The notes: a model not told the origin generated them from the letters alone. Shown: positions 24,801-32,415, numbered from the stretch's first letter. The stretch is DNA of 64,000 bases from Apostichopus japonicus (GCF_037975245.1 NC_092562.1:11331001-11395000), one strand, 5' to 3'. Made by a program: numbers and translations.

Positions 24801-27800
24801 GACGACCCAGAATCGGAGCCAGAGGTCAGTATGGAGAGTTTAATCTGCTAGAAAGTAGTGCTCAATCTGCTAGACAACAATATGGCCTCTAATTTGTGGG
24901 TAATCGTTCTTATTGCATGTGTGAGGTCTTTGCGTGAATCATTAATCAGATCAAATTTGGATATATGTCATCTTCAGCTTTGGTCTGATATTTTGGTACT
25001 TTATGTGTTTTTCAAACTCAATTCATCTCTCAATCGACCTATCAAATTTGGGTACCTTTCCGATCAATGGATTCATCAGTATGAGCATGGATGGATCATG
25101 TTTACAAGTGTTGTTGCACCATCATGTTGGAAAGGTATTTGTGGAGTAGGATGCTTGGAAGTTTATACCAATCTATAAGACACAATACAATTGGCAGAAA
25201 TATGATACAACATTAGTGACAAAGAGATAATGTGAACCAACGACACTTTTCTCCGTAATTTTCCGATCTAAATACTACTTTGAGCAGTCTTGGGACCACA
25301 CTGTAAATGTTTCTACCTTATACATTGTACAGTGTGCGCAGGTTGTCTTGTGTCTTACAATGCAACAGATGGAGACAAATCAGGACAAGAGGATGACACG
25401 GTTCTTAAACTTGCCTGAGTTTCCCTGAAATAAGAACTCGTCTTTCTGAGATGCCATTTATAGGCCTGAATTTCCAATGTTACTGATACTTTAAAGCAGT
25501 TTTGTCCCCCCCCCCCTTCACATTTTTTAATTTATGGTTTACCACTGCCCCATTCTAGTAAGATTCGTCCTTCACTCCTCCACCAGACCCTTAAAATTAC
25601 TACACATTGACCTGTAACAATGTTTAATAGCTAGATTTGATCCAGTTATGTTTGCTACTTCGAGTCACTCCAAGATTAATGTATGTCGACCAGTTACAGA
25701 GTTGCTGACAATTCATAATCATGGACGTTAAATATGAATGTAAGAATGAGGCTTCTTCACGAGTTCCTGCTTGCAGGAGGATCTAAAATACATACAAATA
25801 CATACATACTTTCTGTCTTTCAACAGGGTGAACTAACTGTGAAACAATTCCAGTTCCTTAATTGGAGTAACTCTTCAACCAATCCTAGTTCAGATGCAGC
25901 TCTACTGGATTTTATCGTCCTCATCAAGAATTGGATGTCAGAGGACTCCTCAGATATCCACCTCCCTCTCGTCCACTGCATGTGAGTCTCAAGAACAATA
26001 GTCTCTATTGTCCCCATTACATTGTAATTCAGCATAACTCATGAAGTATTAAGGGTTATTAACAAAGACGACAATAACTTTAACAACAGGTGTGACTTTA
26101 AGGCCAATGCAAGATATTTTTGAAACTGGGCTCTGTTTTAAGGAAGAAAACTTCAAGCCAGTTTTGACCAGAGCAGATATCCAACCAATCACTGAATGGT
26201 CTGAACCGTAGTGTAGTCGGTACTTCTTAACTTCTTCCAAGTAGATGTATAATTCTGTAGTTGGTTGTCTTCTTATCATTATCTTTTTAAGTATTATTTT
26301 TCCTATTTTCTTGGAACCTTCTTGGATCGGTAACAGACACTTCATTTGTGTTGTTAATGGATTACTCCAGTAAAGAATCAATTCCAACCATCATAAATAT
26401 TAGACACTATTGTTTACTACATACATACATATTAGACACTTATATAGCGCTGCTACATCGAAATCATAGCCCTTTACAAACTTAGCCTTGGTCATTGGTA
26501 ACTTGTCACACCTACACACCAAAGTGTGCGCAATTCAATCAATCTCTCCTGGGGCACCACAGTGCACCACAACCACGTGTCCCCGGGGGAATACCCACAG
26601 GGTGCAGCCACAAACCGGCGCACGCAACTATATTTACAAGTTACCTCACAAGTCCCCATGTATACACCTGGGTGAAGAGAGGCAATGGAGATAAAGTGCC
26701 TTGCCCAAGGACACAAGGCAATGATCTGACCAGGGCTCGAACCTGTAATCCTTAGATCATCAGTCCACTGCCTTGACCACAACACCCCCTCAACGCCCCC
26801 TCAATGCCCCATCATCCTTTCACCTTTTATGATAGAGACACTTGCAATGAGAGATTTCTCCTCCAAATAGAAAGATCTTGCTCTGTCTGACAGTTATCGT
26901 GGTTGCCAATTGTTTAAATGTGCGATGTCGTAGTGCCTTTTAGAGATGGGACCATTTACTTTCCCTTTTTTTCATAAGCTATTTTCATGGTGTTATTGTA
27001 AAACAATGGTGATGTTTTGCTCTTCTTAAAAAAACAGTATTCAATATTTTTAGAATCAGTATCAGGCCAAATTCACATCTATCAAGAGAATGAATGGTGC
27101 AGTAAATAAAGGCAAACAGTATCACACATCAAAGGTCAAGTGGCTCAATGATGTCATGTTTAGACTTGCTAAAGTCTCAGTCTTTATTGCAAAAAAACCT
27201 TCATATCTTTGAAATGGAATAACATTTTTCTAAGGAAGTTGTGGCATGAGCATCTATAACCTAGACCAGTAAAGATGGTGTATTTTGCTTCTTCTTTCAT
27301 GTTCCTTAAGGCATGCTTGGAATTTTGACTAGTTTGCAAGAGTAATAGAACAACCAAGCTAGATTAGACAAATGTTTTTTAAATTGATCCTCCCTGTAGA
27401 AACTAATCCACTTTGTCTTATAAAAATGAATGAAATGCTTGTTTTTCCATCACAATTTGTTTTGGCTCGCGTCTTAAACACGATGCGGTTTGTCCTTTGA
27501 TATCCGTAGGAATGGAATCGGTAGGAGTGGTGTTTTCTGCAGCGTCTTGAATACATTGGACCAGCTGGCCAAGCAGGATTCTGTCAACATCTTTAACATC
27601 ATCAAAGCTCTTCGAAGAAAACAGCCCTTGATGGTAGAGACACAGGTAAGCATCTCGTACAACCAGGGGGCGATTCCATCAGCCTGGAAGAACGCTTGAC
27701 GTGAACTCAGAAGCAGTTGCATTCCAAAAAAACGAAGCACCTATCATCAACTGTTTCGAAGATAAAACATTGAAAAGTTTGACATATAAAAAACAGCAGA

Positions 27801-28383
27801 ATACTCTAAGGTTAACGACAAGTGAAATTTCTAGATAGACGGACGGAATTTGGTCAGTTAAAGACTTGAATGACTTGACAAGAAACTTCAACTTGACAAT
27901 GCAATTTTGTTTTTACTGTTTCTCTTCTAATGTTCAACTGTGATTTAAGATATTACAGCTTTCAATAATTAAATTCTTCCAGAGAAGGAACCCCATCAGT
28001 GGATTGACATGTGTCCATCTAGTTTATTTTGGGGGCCAAACTCTTTTAAGTCATCATATTTAATAAACATACTAGATGAAACTAATGCAATCATACTATT
28101 GTGTGCTTCCAATGGCGATTTTGATACGAGGCGTTTAATTTTATACTTGTCTTCACAGGACAACTATGAGCTGATATTCCGGCTGGTAAATCTCTTCATC
28201 ATAAGATCGGAGGTTGAAGGGGACGAGCCGCAGGAGGATGGGGACAAACCGCAGGAGGAGAAGAAAGAGGAAGATAACTTTGAGTATGCAAATGCCGGTT
28301 TGGATCGCAAGCCAGAGGATGGTAACGAGAACCAGTACGAAAGAGTGATTGTTAACGATGAAGAGGAGAACACCGAAATCTAA
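775..28383 (+). CDS. Receptor-type protein tyrosine phosphatase, 3' part (13 exons, tandem D1-D2)
   Basis: Joined exons 775-851, 8205-8241, 13265-13491, 16930-17081, 18081-18216, 20033-20182, 20746-20851, 21826-21905, 22654-22788, 24666-24824, 25827-25981, 27510-27645 and 28159-28383 encode 590 complete residues (residue 1 is the Asp at 777) ending at TAA. All phases agree and all introns are GT-AG. D1 shows DYVNASY, QGP, DFWRMVW, WPD (129-131) and the signature with Cys163 and Arg169, then Gln207 and Gln211, so it should dephosphorylate phosphotyrosine in the cytoplasm. D2 shows KNRY (286-289) and a CMNGIGRSG signature at Cys470, but WSN replaces WPD. The CxNGxGRSG style of D2 resembles the MAM-type (R2B: kappa/mu/rho) receptors. 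The ectodomain, membrane span and D1 KNRY loop are outside the window, so the subtype cannot be fixed. Confidence 0.93.
1987..2310 (+). repeat. Diverged tandem duplication with donor-like CAGGTAAG core
   Basis: The block at about 1987-2068 (agacatgtaagtatcgtccc through ctattctgatgtgaa) recurs at about 2222-2308. Related fragments of the GGGAGACAGGTAAG core occur at 3918-3940 on the plus strand and at 8523 and 13985 on the minus strand, so it is a dispersed family. Confidence 0.6.
3077..3185 (+). repeat. Short A-rich repeat (CTCCAGAAAA units)
   Basis: Four imperfect copies of CTCCAGAAAAA, two followed by TTGTTTACC, inside the intron. No function seen. Confidence 0.5.
3785..3867 (+). mobile_element. 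Retroelement 3' tail fragment
   Basis: The sequence GCTAAGCACCACTGAACAAC followed by gttatataaataagtttg and a (GATT)n tail parallels the LINE 3' end at 22411-22510 (GCACTAGCGCCACTGAGCA, gatatataaatttgc, ATT tail). It looks like a 5'-truncated copy of a related LINE or SINE. Confidence 0.45.
4742..5680 (+). repeat. 48-bp minisatellite with 288-bp higher-order unit
   Basis: About 19 copies of a 48-bp unit (core GGTGTTCTATTCACCAAACC then TACACATCTC). Six-unit blocks are themselves duplicated: about 4893-5180 and 5181-5468 are nearly identical, which shows a recent 288-bp duplication. Because 48 is divisible by three and units lack stops, two frames stay open (4517-5134 and 4756-5469). No splice or homology evidence supports translation. 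Confidence 0.9.
6661..6779 (+). repeat. Tandem duplication, 60 bp x 2
   Basis: CAAGCGCAGCTAATACTCAG through AGGAT at 6661-6720 repeats with a few changes at 6721-6779. Intronic; no role seen. Confidence 0.75.
8205..8241 (+). CDS. RPTP micro-exon: D1 GFKKERAYIASQ
   Basis: A 37-base exon between cattttag-like acceptor sequence (tttctcatttcag) and a weak donor (gttggt). It encodes the conserved segment that normally precedes QGP in PTP domains, and splits the Gly codon (phase 1) with the next exon. It is far too short for an ORF scan; the family match and phase make it secure. Confidence 0.9.
8465..8493 (+). repeat. (TA)n microsatellite
   Basis: About 14 TA dinucleotides in a row in the intron just after the 37-base exon. 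Confidence 0.95.
9071..9215 (-). repeat. GGCC/AAGGGCACC-rich dispersed repeat, copy 1
   Basis: Repeated short motifs such as AAGGGCACCAAGGCC, adjoining gcctcaaattt. The reverse complement of 11220-11356 shows the same gcctcaaattt followed by GGCC and GTGCCCTT motifs, so the two are related copies, though the similarity is patchy. Confidence 0.5.
9685..11170 (-). mobile_element. Dispersed element, minus-strand copy (about 1.5 kb)
   Basis: The reverse complement starts gcttgcgtcccgggaacaaa, then tttgagaaacaaagcccaag, and ends in aaactttttgggg plus gcttgcgtacctgag. The same blocks in the same order occur on the plus strand at about 50937-51460, with a shared middle (gggcagatggttcagtgcc-like and acgatcgcatctttacaact blocks). 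Most of the extra length is one insertion. No transposase ORF seen; ends are approximate. Confidence 0.55.
11220..11356 (+). repeat. GGCC/AAGGGCACC-rich dispersed repeat, copy 2
   Basis: Holds AAGGGCACCAAGGCC and several GGCCGNNGTGGCC motifs and ends in aaatttgaggcctgg. It abuts the larger dispersed element to its left and may be part of it. Confidence 0.5.
13265..13491 (+). CDS. RPTP exon: D1 core (QGP, DFWRMVW, KCLHYW)
   Basis: Starts after ttgttcag and ends at a gtaagg donor. It contributes GPTTSSIVDFWRMVWQ, the GRMKCLHYW strand and the TLRTLILAKQ strand, in the order expected for a class I PTP catalytic domain. Phase is 1 in, 0 out. Confidence 0.95.
13492..16929 (+). other. RPTP intron, 3.4 kb
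   Basis: No exon seen. The last 0.9 kb is an irregular tandem repeat running almost to the acceptor of the WPD exon. Two pyrimidine-rich stretches (about 14940-14990, 15262-15280) are not followed by coding sequence. Confidence 0.7.
16021..16900 (+). repeat. Irregular tandem repeat upstream of the WPD exon
   Basis: Blocks such as aatatgttgtattgtaaaat, gctgtgtatatctttgtaac, acaaatgagaaagaggaact and tgagccataagaattaatat recur several times with deletions. A longer block starting caacaaatttctggaaaaa at about 16045 recurs at 16507. It stops about 30 bases before the exon at 16930. Confidence 0.8.
16930..17081 (+). CDS. RPTP exon: D1 WPD loop and start of active-site signature
   Basis: Starts after ttgtaccag. 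It encodes HYTEWPDRDVPSD, carrying the general-acid Asp131, and ends in LLVHC plus two bases of the next Ser codon. The exon therefore splits the HCSAGAGRTG signature immediately after the catalytic Cys163. The donor GTAAGT at 17082 is the first unit of a 45-bp minisatellite whose later units each carry the same donor. Reading past the junction gives C-R-stop. Confidence 0.95.
17064..17757 (+). repeat. 45-bp minisatellite built on a 5' splice donor
   Basis: About 15 tandem units of 44-49 bp (mostly 45). The unit contains CATTGTAG/GTAAGTATTATATAG, identical to the exon end plus donor at 17074-17091. Perfect or near-perfect GTAAG donors lie at 17121, 17211, 17256, 17300, 17345, 17390, 17435, 17480, 17525, 17570, 17619, 17664 and 17709, with a degenerate one at 17166 and a truncated last unit near 17747. 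Reading from the exon into the array hits a stop at once (TGT AGG TAA). Confidence 0.95.
17082..18080 (+). other. RPTP intron, 1.0 kb, splitting the D1 signature
   Basis: Two thirds is the donor minisatellite. The rest is AT-rich with a short (TG)n at about 17946-17962 and a normal tgtatcttag acceptor. Confidence 0.8.
18081..18216 (+). CDS. RPTP exon: D1 signature SAGAGRTGV and Q-loop start
   Basis: Follows a tgtatcttag acceptor. It completes Ser164 and gives AGAGRTGVLMAIDTQ, with the phosphate-binding Arg169, and ends in MRKARPWMVQMP with Q-loop Gln207. The donor gtaagt follows 18216. D1 keeps all the catalytic residues that can be seen here, so it is predicted active. Confidence 0.95.
18708..18870 (+). 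mobile_element. Small MITE, copy 1 (163 bp)
   Basis: Starts CAGGCATGAGC and ends GCTCATCCCTG, an inverted repeat with one mismatch. It is about 85-90 percent alike, by eye, to 29909-30069, including catacgcaaactggagccta. The flanks show only tatta on both sides, so the duplication here is unclear. Confidence 0.7.
19663..19826 (+). repeat. Dispersed repeat, plus-strand copy
   Basis: Contains ttagatcctcctgcaagcag then gaactcgcgaagaagcc and cgtccatgattatgaattg. The reverse complement of about 25690-25805 carries the same blocks but lacks a middle segment (about 19719-19765). An inner palindrome, CCTGCAAGCAGG, is kept in both. Confidence 0.7.
19915..19977 (+). repeat. Pyrimidine (CT-rich) microsatellite
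   Basis: Runs of tctctccttctctctctcc ahead of the acceptor at 20032. It may act as an extended polypyrimidine tract. Confidence 0.75.
20033..20182 (+). CDS. RPTP exon: D1 end and D1-D2 linker
   Basis: Encodes IQYIFIHEAILESLMC, the last helix of D1, with second Q-loop Gln211. A polar linker then runs to PLIEQHFQ, the usual lead-in to D2. 150 bases, phase 0 on both sides, donor gtaaat. Confidence 0.93.
20183..20745 (+). other. RPTP intron, 0.56 kb, with duplicated acceptor
   Basis: The second half is the tandem array of acceptor-exon copies; the first half has no recognised element. Confidence 0.75.
20446..20745 (+). repeat. Tandem copies of a 3' splice junction plus exon start
   Basis: The real junction (cttctcctag/ACGCTAAATGC, gtcagttaaagtcactgaat) at 20741-20780 is preceded by copies about 105-108 bp apart. 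These are a diverged one ending at AG 20532, one at 20533-20640 and one at 20641-20745. Each carries gttaaagtcac(t/c)gaatat, the gtactagagcatgtagt spacer, a pyrimidine tract and an AG. From 20641 the frame reads like the exon for 12 codons and then TAA; from 20533 it reads two codons and then TAA. Confidence 0.92.
20746..20851 (+). CDS. RPTP exon: D2 start with KNRY loop
   Basis: Begins TLNAVSVKV after a long pyrimidine tract and cctag, and ends KNRYPKLIP plus one base. It holds the D2 phosphotyrosine-loop motif KNRY (286-289). Degenerate tandem copies of the start of this exon, with its acceptor, lie directly upstream; they contain stops and are not coding. Confidence 0.92.
20852..21825 (+). 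other. RPTP intron, 1.0 kb
   Basis: Non-coding. The 3' third is a SINE whose ATT-rich tail ends about 30 bases before the acceptor. Confidence 0.75.
21478..21796 (+). mobile_element. tRNA-derived SINE, plus strand
   Basis: The head has an A-box-like TGGCCAATTGGCT at 21487 and a perfect B box GTTCGATTC at 21532-21540. A body (gtgtccttgggcaagatgct, acctgtgaggtaacttgtc) is shared with the minus-strand copy at 26434-26790. The end is aaagcgctatataaaaag plus (ATT)n. No anticodon-stem pairing of a working tRNA is apparent. Confidence 0.85.
21826..21905 (+). CDS. RPTP exon: D2 DYICATFLN
   Basis: Follows tttctttctcag and has donor gtaaga. It encodes VDRFRPKLVI and DYICATFLN. The usual Tyr-Ile-Asn-Ala is Tyr-Ile-Cys-Ala, one of several departures in D2. 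The exon lies just 3' of a SINE insertion in the preceding intron. Confidence 0.92.
21906..22653 (+). other. RPTP intron, 0.75 kb
   Basis: Holds a LINE 3' relic with an ATT tail; the rest has no recognised content. Confidence 0.7.
22320..22510 (+). mobile_element. LINE (non-LTR retrotransposon) 3' end relic
   Basis: Codons from 22320 to the TAG at 22419 read APTLWNSLPLHIKSAP and then LKTYLF. This LWNSLP...LKTxLF pattern ends the reverse-transcriptase ORF of many CR1/Jockey-group LINEs. A short 3' UTR (gatatataaatttgc) and an ATT tail follow. It is strongly 5'-truncated and dead. Confidence 0.8.
22654..22788 (+). CDS. RPTP exon: D2 (ATQMPLPTT, DFWQLI)
   Basis: Starts after ttgtgacag, ends at gtaaga. 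It encodes LIATQMPLPTTISDFWQLI and the strand ALVMLCEN. The QGP of active PTPs is QMP, as in other divergent D2 domains. 45 codons, phase 0 both sides. Confidence 0.93.
22789..24665 (+). other. RPTP intron, 1.9 kb
   Basis: No exon or clear mobile element seen, apart from an ATT/ATG microsatellite at about 24398-24460. Confidence 0.65.
24398..24460 (+). repeat. (ATT/ATG)n microsatellite
   Basis: Imperfect tattattaatattaatatta followed by gattattattatgattatta; it may be the tail of an eroded retroelement. Confidence 0.8.
24666..24824 (+). CDS. RPTP exon: D2 QYWPSSP strand
   Basis: Starts after catctctttcag. SIGQYWPSSPSDI matches the conserved YWP segment. It continues through a TEDYIIREL strand and a charged stretch DDDPESEPE before donor gtcagt. 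A possible internal donor (CTCAAG/gtgatg at 24786) would shorten the charged loop in phase 0. Confidence 0.92.
24825..25826 (+). other. RPTP intron, 1.0 kb
   Basis: Non-coding; the 3' end carries the minus-strand dispersed repeat at 25690-25805. Confidence 0.7.
25690..25805 (-). repeat. Dispersed repeat, minus-strand deletion copy
   Basis: Reverse-complement match to 19663-19826 (ctgcttgcaggaggatctaa, attcataatcatggacg), followed by a CATACAAATACATACATAC tail just before the exon at 25827. The short form has lost about 45 bases in the middle. Confidence 0.7.
25827..25981 (+). CDS. RPTP exon: D2 degenerate WPD loop, start of D2 signature
   Basis: Starts after cttttcaacag-like acceptor (ttcaacag). 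It encodes QFQFLNWSNSS, where the WPD general acid of an active PTP should lie; here it is W432-S-N434. It ends LPLVHC plus two bases of a Met codon, so the signature is split right after the Cys, as in D1. Confidence 0.93.
25982..27509 (+). other. RPTP intron, 1.5 kb, splitting the D2 signature
   Basis: Contains the minus-strand SINE and a CATACATACATA tract at 26419-26431. Otherwise unremarkable. Confidence 0.7.
26434..26790 (-). mobile_element. tRNA-derived SINE, minus strand
   Basis: The reverse complement gives a B box GGTTCGAGCCC (26733-26743), tgtgtccttgggcaaggcac, cctctcttcacccagg, gacttgtgaggtaacttgt and an end in agcgctatataagtg. It is the same family as 21478-21796, with a longer middle section. 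Confidence 0.85.
27510..27645 (+). CDS. RPTP exon: D2 signature NGIGRSG
   Basis: Follows gatatccgtag. With the preceding exon it gives HCMNGIGRSGVFC (Cys470, Arg476), then a helix and KQPLMVETQ. Cys and Arg are kept but the loop differs from HCSAGxGRTG. It is close to the CLNGGGRSG form known from R2B receptor D2 domains. Donor gtaagc. Confidence 0.93.
27646..28158 (+). other. Last RPTP intron, 0.5 kb
   Basis: AT-rich with no recognised element; ends in ttgtcttcacag. Confidence 0.7.
28159..28383 (+). CDS. RPTP terminal exon: D2 last helix and acidic tail
   Basis: Follows cttgtcttcacag. DNYELIFRLVNLFI is the last PTP helix. The remaining 58 residues form an acidic tail with a small internal repeat (GDEPQED, GDKPQEE). 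Tail Tyr559 lies in EYANAG and Tyr576 in QYERV; the protein ends NTEI and TAA at 28381-28383. YxN is the known Grb2 SH2 consensus and T-x-I fits a class I PDZ ligand; both roles are inferred. Confidence 0.93.
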   Translation, partial: DNYELIFRLVNLFIIRSEVEGDEPQEDGDKPQEEKKEEDNFEYANAGLDRKPEDGNENQYERVIVNDEEENTEI

Positions 28384-29050
28384 CAGCCCAATTAAGTCAA
28401 TGTGAATATTCATATCTGCAGGTAATTTGCAAATTAATAAGCAGCTTGGTGCCAATTTTCTCTTGTATTATTTCTTCTTTGTTCTCTTAATTCAGCAATA
28501 AGGACCATAAAGTTTTCTGCTATAGACCATAAAACAACTTAGAAAAAACTAAACAACTTTGCATTTAACCCATGCAGGTAAAGAAAAAAAATCATAGGAG
28601 AACTTTTTTAGAGGTAAAAACACATTTGGAAAATTTGCAGGTTTTAAGGGGGACTATGTTGCATTGTATAGAAGATTGATGTATTACATGAATGTTAGAC
28701 AGAGAATAGATAATCAAGTAATTCAACTTTGCATTTCGTTCACATTGTCCCTTGTAGCAATGTGAGTGTAACTATTGAATTGATTCCAAGTTTTGCTTGA
28801 AATTTCTAAATGTGGATTCTTTTCATCACTTAGGGATGCTCTCACTCTGCAATCCGATTTAGAGGCTGTTATGTTATATTTGTTGCCATTTTTCATTGAG
28901 ACTGAATTTCTTTAACAGATCTTTTATGTTGCTACTGTTTTTATGTACATAAACGTAGTTCACAGAAATCAAATGGATTGTAGCCATGAGGAAGAAACAT
29001 TCTGAAAACTGCTTTTAACTTGAAATAAATAAATGGTTTACATTTCCAAC
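28384..29050 (+). other. 3' UTR of the phosphatase gene (approximate end)
   Basis: Begins after the TAA and runs to the first clear polyadenylation signals near 29030. No long ORF and no further PTP sequence are present. The exact cleavage site cannot be read from genomic sequence, and later AATAAA sites (for example near 29737) could give a longer form. Confidence 0.5.
29024..29033 (+). promoter_or_regulatory. Overlapping AATAAA polyadenylation signals
   Basis: AATAAATAAA holds two overlapping canonical hexamers about 640 bases after the stop codon, followed by T-rich and GT-containing sequence. This is the nearest strong signal downstream of the phosphatase gene. Confidence 0.55.
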
Positions 29051-29908
29051 CACTATTTATACCATGTTTGTTCATTCTTGAGTTATTCAACTTCAATTTG
29101 GAATACATTCATAAAAGCGTTTAAACATTTTAATTTGATTTTTTTTGTTACAGATGCACTAAAAACAATTTCTTTTTTAAAATATATTTTCTACCACATA
29201 CCATTTTGCTGTCAAAAGAGCTTTTCCTATACTCTAAACAGTGTTTTTTTTTTTTTTTTTTTGTAGAATAATTCCAGATAAGATGATAATTTTTTTTTTG
29301 TCCTTTGACAGATGGGGACCATTTGATTTTCTTTTTCTATGTTACATTTCTTTTTTGAATTTAATCATTTCCTGGTAAAACCTTTTTTTTTTTTTTTTTT
29401 TTTTTTTTTCCCCCTTTTCTTTGGAAAGGGTAGGGAGGAAGGATAGGAAGCAGGGGGGAGACTTTGAGGTAGAAACTATAAAATACCAACAATCTTAAGT
29501 TTTCTTTATCCCTGAGAGAAATGTTTGACAATGTTTTGACATGAAATAGAAGTATTAAGTGTAATGATAGCATGAAATGTTAAAAGTATGTATGGTTTAC
29601 ATGTTGGTTGTGGCTATTCTAGGTATAGCTACTTAATGCTAGTTATTGGAGACATGCTTTACTCTGGCTGTACTCAATATATTAACATGGATTTGAAAGT
29701 ATCCCTATCATTCCAATCCATTTGCATAGTTTGGAAATAAAATTGTACGTGGCTTATGAAACAAGAAATTTATCAAGAATGATGCTCTCAAAGGAAGACA
29801 TTCTGTTTGATGGCTTATCTAGAATGATGAAAGTACCCATACCAAAACAAAATAAGAGATATAAAAACTATATAGGATTGCCATAATGAAGTAATATATT
29901 GCACAATG

Positions 29909-30069
29909 CAGGCATGAGCTTTTTGCGCGAATTCGCGGAATATCCGTGATTTCTTTTCTTCCTTGTGGACAAATCTATAATCCTAACACACTGTAGCATA
30001 CGCAGACTGGAGCCTATACCGCAATTTTTGCAAAGATCTGTGATTTTTTGTACCCTAGGCTCATCCCTG
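29909..30069 (+). mobile_element. Small MITE, copy 2 (161 bp) with 6-bp target duplication
   Basis: Terminal inverted repeats CAGGCATGAGC / GCTCATCCCTG are flanked by exact ACAATG at 29903-29908 and 30070-30075. The interior matches 18708-18870. There is no coding capacity, so it must be moved by an enzyme made elsewhere. Confidence 0.75.
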
Positions 30070-32356
30070 ACAATGAACATACCAAAATAAAGATGAGTGT
30101 CTTAATGCTTTATATCCTGAGAATGACTCAAACTTAGTGTCATGGACATTTTCAAGTTTGTGTATTCAAACTTTTGCTTTTTGAGGCTTGAAATCATCAA
30201 CTGAGGCTCATCATTAAAGAAAAAGAAAGAGACGGGTACTAAGCATACTTGTGTCAAATCAGCCAATGGTTTTTCTTAGAAAGAGCACAATATCAAATCT
30301 GAAGTGGTTATATTTCATCCATTTACACACATTCAATTGTTCACTATTTTTTCTCGACGTAACAAAGCCAAACCCTTTTTGTCTTTTTAGATGTGTTTTC
30401 ACTTTATTTTATTCTCTTTTGATTCACATTCTAGTCATCTTACTTTCCATCATCACCTTTAACATCTTAACATGGTATTCAGAATCTACAATGTTTTTCC
30501 TGCATGTGTTCAGCATTTAGTTTTCACCCTCGTTTTCATAAGTAGAACAAAAAGTTATAGGGAGGTGAAGATGGAACATTTTTTTGTTTGTTTCATTTTC
30601 ATTTCCAACCACTATTCATCTCATCTTTCTTTGTTCATTCTGAGTTATTATTAAACTTGAATGTGGATCATATATCATACTATTTAAAACTTAGATTTAA
30701 GTTTTAAGGTAGCACAGACAAGTTAAATCTTTCCACATGGACAGGGTCATATAGGTTCATTTTGTATGGCAGGAGATACTCTTTTAACACACAGGGTCTA
30801 GGAGTTGTGTCATTTCCTTATTTTAGTCTTCCAATAGGCTGCTTAAATATCCTAAATGACATCACTTGTTGCCTCGAATCTGGTCTGTGAGTATAGTTTA
30901 GCTATTTTTGTTACTCACATATGAAAGTTATATTTCTATACTGTCGCATTTCCCTCATTATGAGTCACAATTTATTCATGTATATGTAGACAAACATTCA
31001 CAAACATACCAACAATCAAACAAACATACACGCTAAGAGACTGACAAGATCTGCAACATAAAGTCTGTTTGTTAACCATTCTTAAAGAGTGGACAAAATG
31101 ACAGAATAAGAATATATTTATAGCATTACGTCATCGGAAACGGTAATCTTTTATCTTATCGAGGAATATTGAATCTTTTTGGGTGTCATCCTACCATTAT
31201 CATGATGGATGCTCTGTTAGTAATATTAGGAAAATGTTTAAAATTTATTTTGTAAAAATGTTTCTGAATTAAATTTATTAATTAAACCAAGAATTCCTTG
31301 ATTATTAAAGCTTCCAAGCATGTATCTGATTTTTTTTCCAGCTCAGATAGAAAAATTAGTAATATTACTTGTATTTGGTATAATCGTTCTTGACAGTAAC
31401 TCCTGTATTAAATGGTGCTGATGAATATGCAAATATATCGGACAATTCCATTCATTCATAGCTACTTTTGAGAAATGACACGTGGAATAATTTCTAGAGT
31501 CATGCAGTGTAGCATAGAGCTGATAGTTGCTTCCACCAATAGGCTGACATGTAGAATATAATCTGTTTTTTTTTTTCCTTTTGAGAATTGATTGAAGTTC
31601 TGTGACCTAAAGTATGAACCTCTTCAACTTTTAATTTCGTCACCACAAGTTTCTTTATTCTCGTGTGTCTGTTATCGTTGTATGCCTGAGAAAGGTCGGT
31701 AGTTTTGATTCCAACATTTAGGGATGGTCAAAGTAGCTCAGACTTTTCAGAAATATTGCCGTGGAGGTTCTGATTTCTAGACAAACTAGGAGAATTAGAC
31801 AATAAACTGTCGGTCTGTGAGAGAAGAATGCAATGGAAGGATGGCTACAAAATGCTTCTTTTAGTTAAAGCTTACCACTTTGAAAATTTCCTAGCACATA
31901 TATATATGTGTATTTGGTGACAACAGCACCAAGAACAGAATAGAATTGTAACATTGAGGACAAGGTCTTCCTCTGGGTATTTGTGAATAGTTCAAGATGA
32001 TGTTCATGTATTTTTGGTTGGTATGAGCTATGTGTGTGTACCAGTTCTGCGATTATATGATATGTAGGCACACGTGTGAGTATAGCGATCGTAACAGTTT
32101 GTATCACCCAAGATTTTCCTTTCTCATTGAAGTTTTACTTTCTATCTCACGTGATTATTCATGTAAAGACATCTCTCCCCATTACTGTTCTTGCTAATCT
32201 ACCGTGTTTAGGTGCAATTACCTCTCGCTCTTAATTTGTAAAAACTCATGTTAACCTAAGTTTAATAGTACAACCTCTATTATTTCTTTAGTCAGTAGAA
32301 TGTTAAGTTTCATTGGTTCAATGAAGAATTTTTTATATACATATATTTTTTTTTTA

Positions 32357-32415
32357 TTAAATTCATCATTCAATTTTTTTTTTCCATCAAATTCATCATT
32401 CAATTTTTTTTTCAA
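32357..32415 (+). repeat. Short tandem duplication (AAATTCATCATTCAATTTTT)
   Basis: Two adjacent copies of aaattcatcattcaa plus a T run, about 38 bases apart. Confidence 0.8.
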
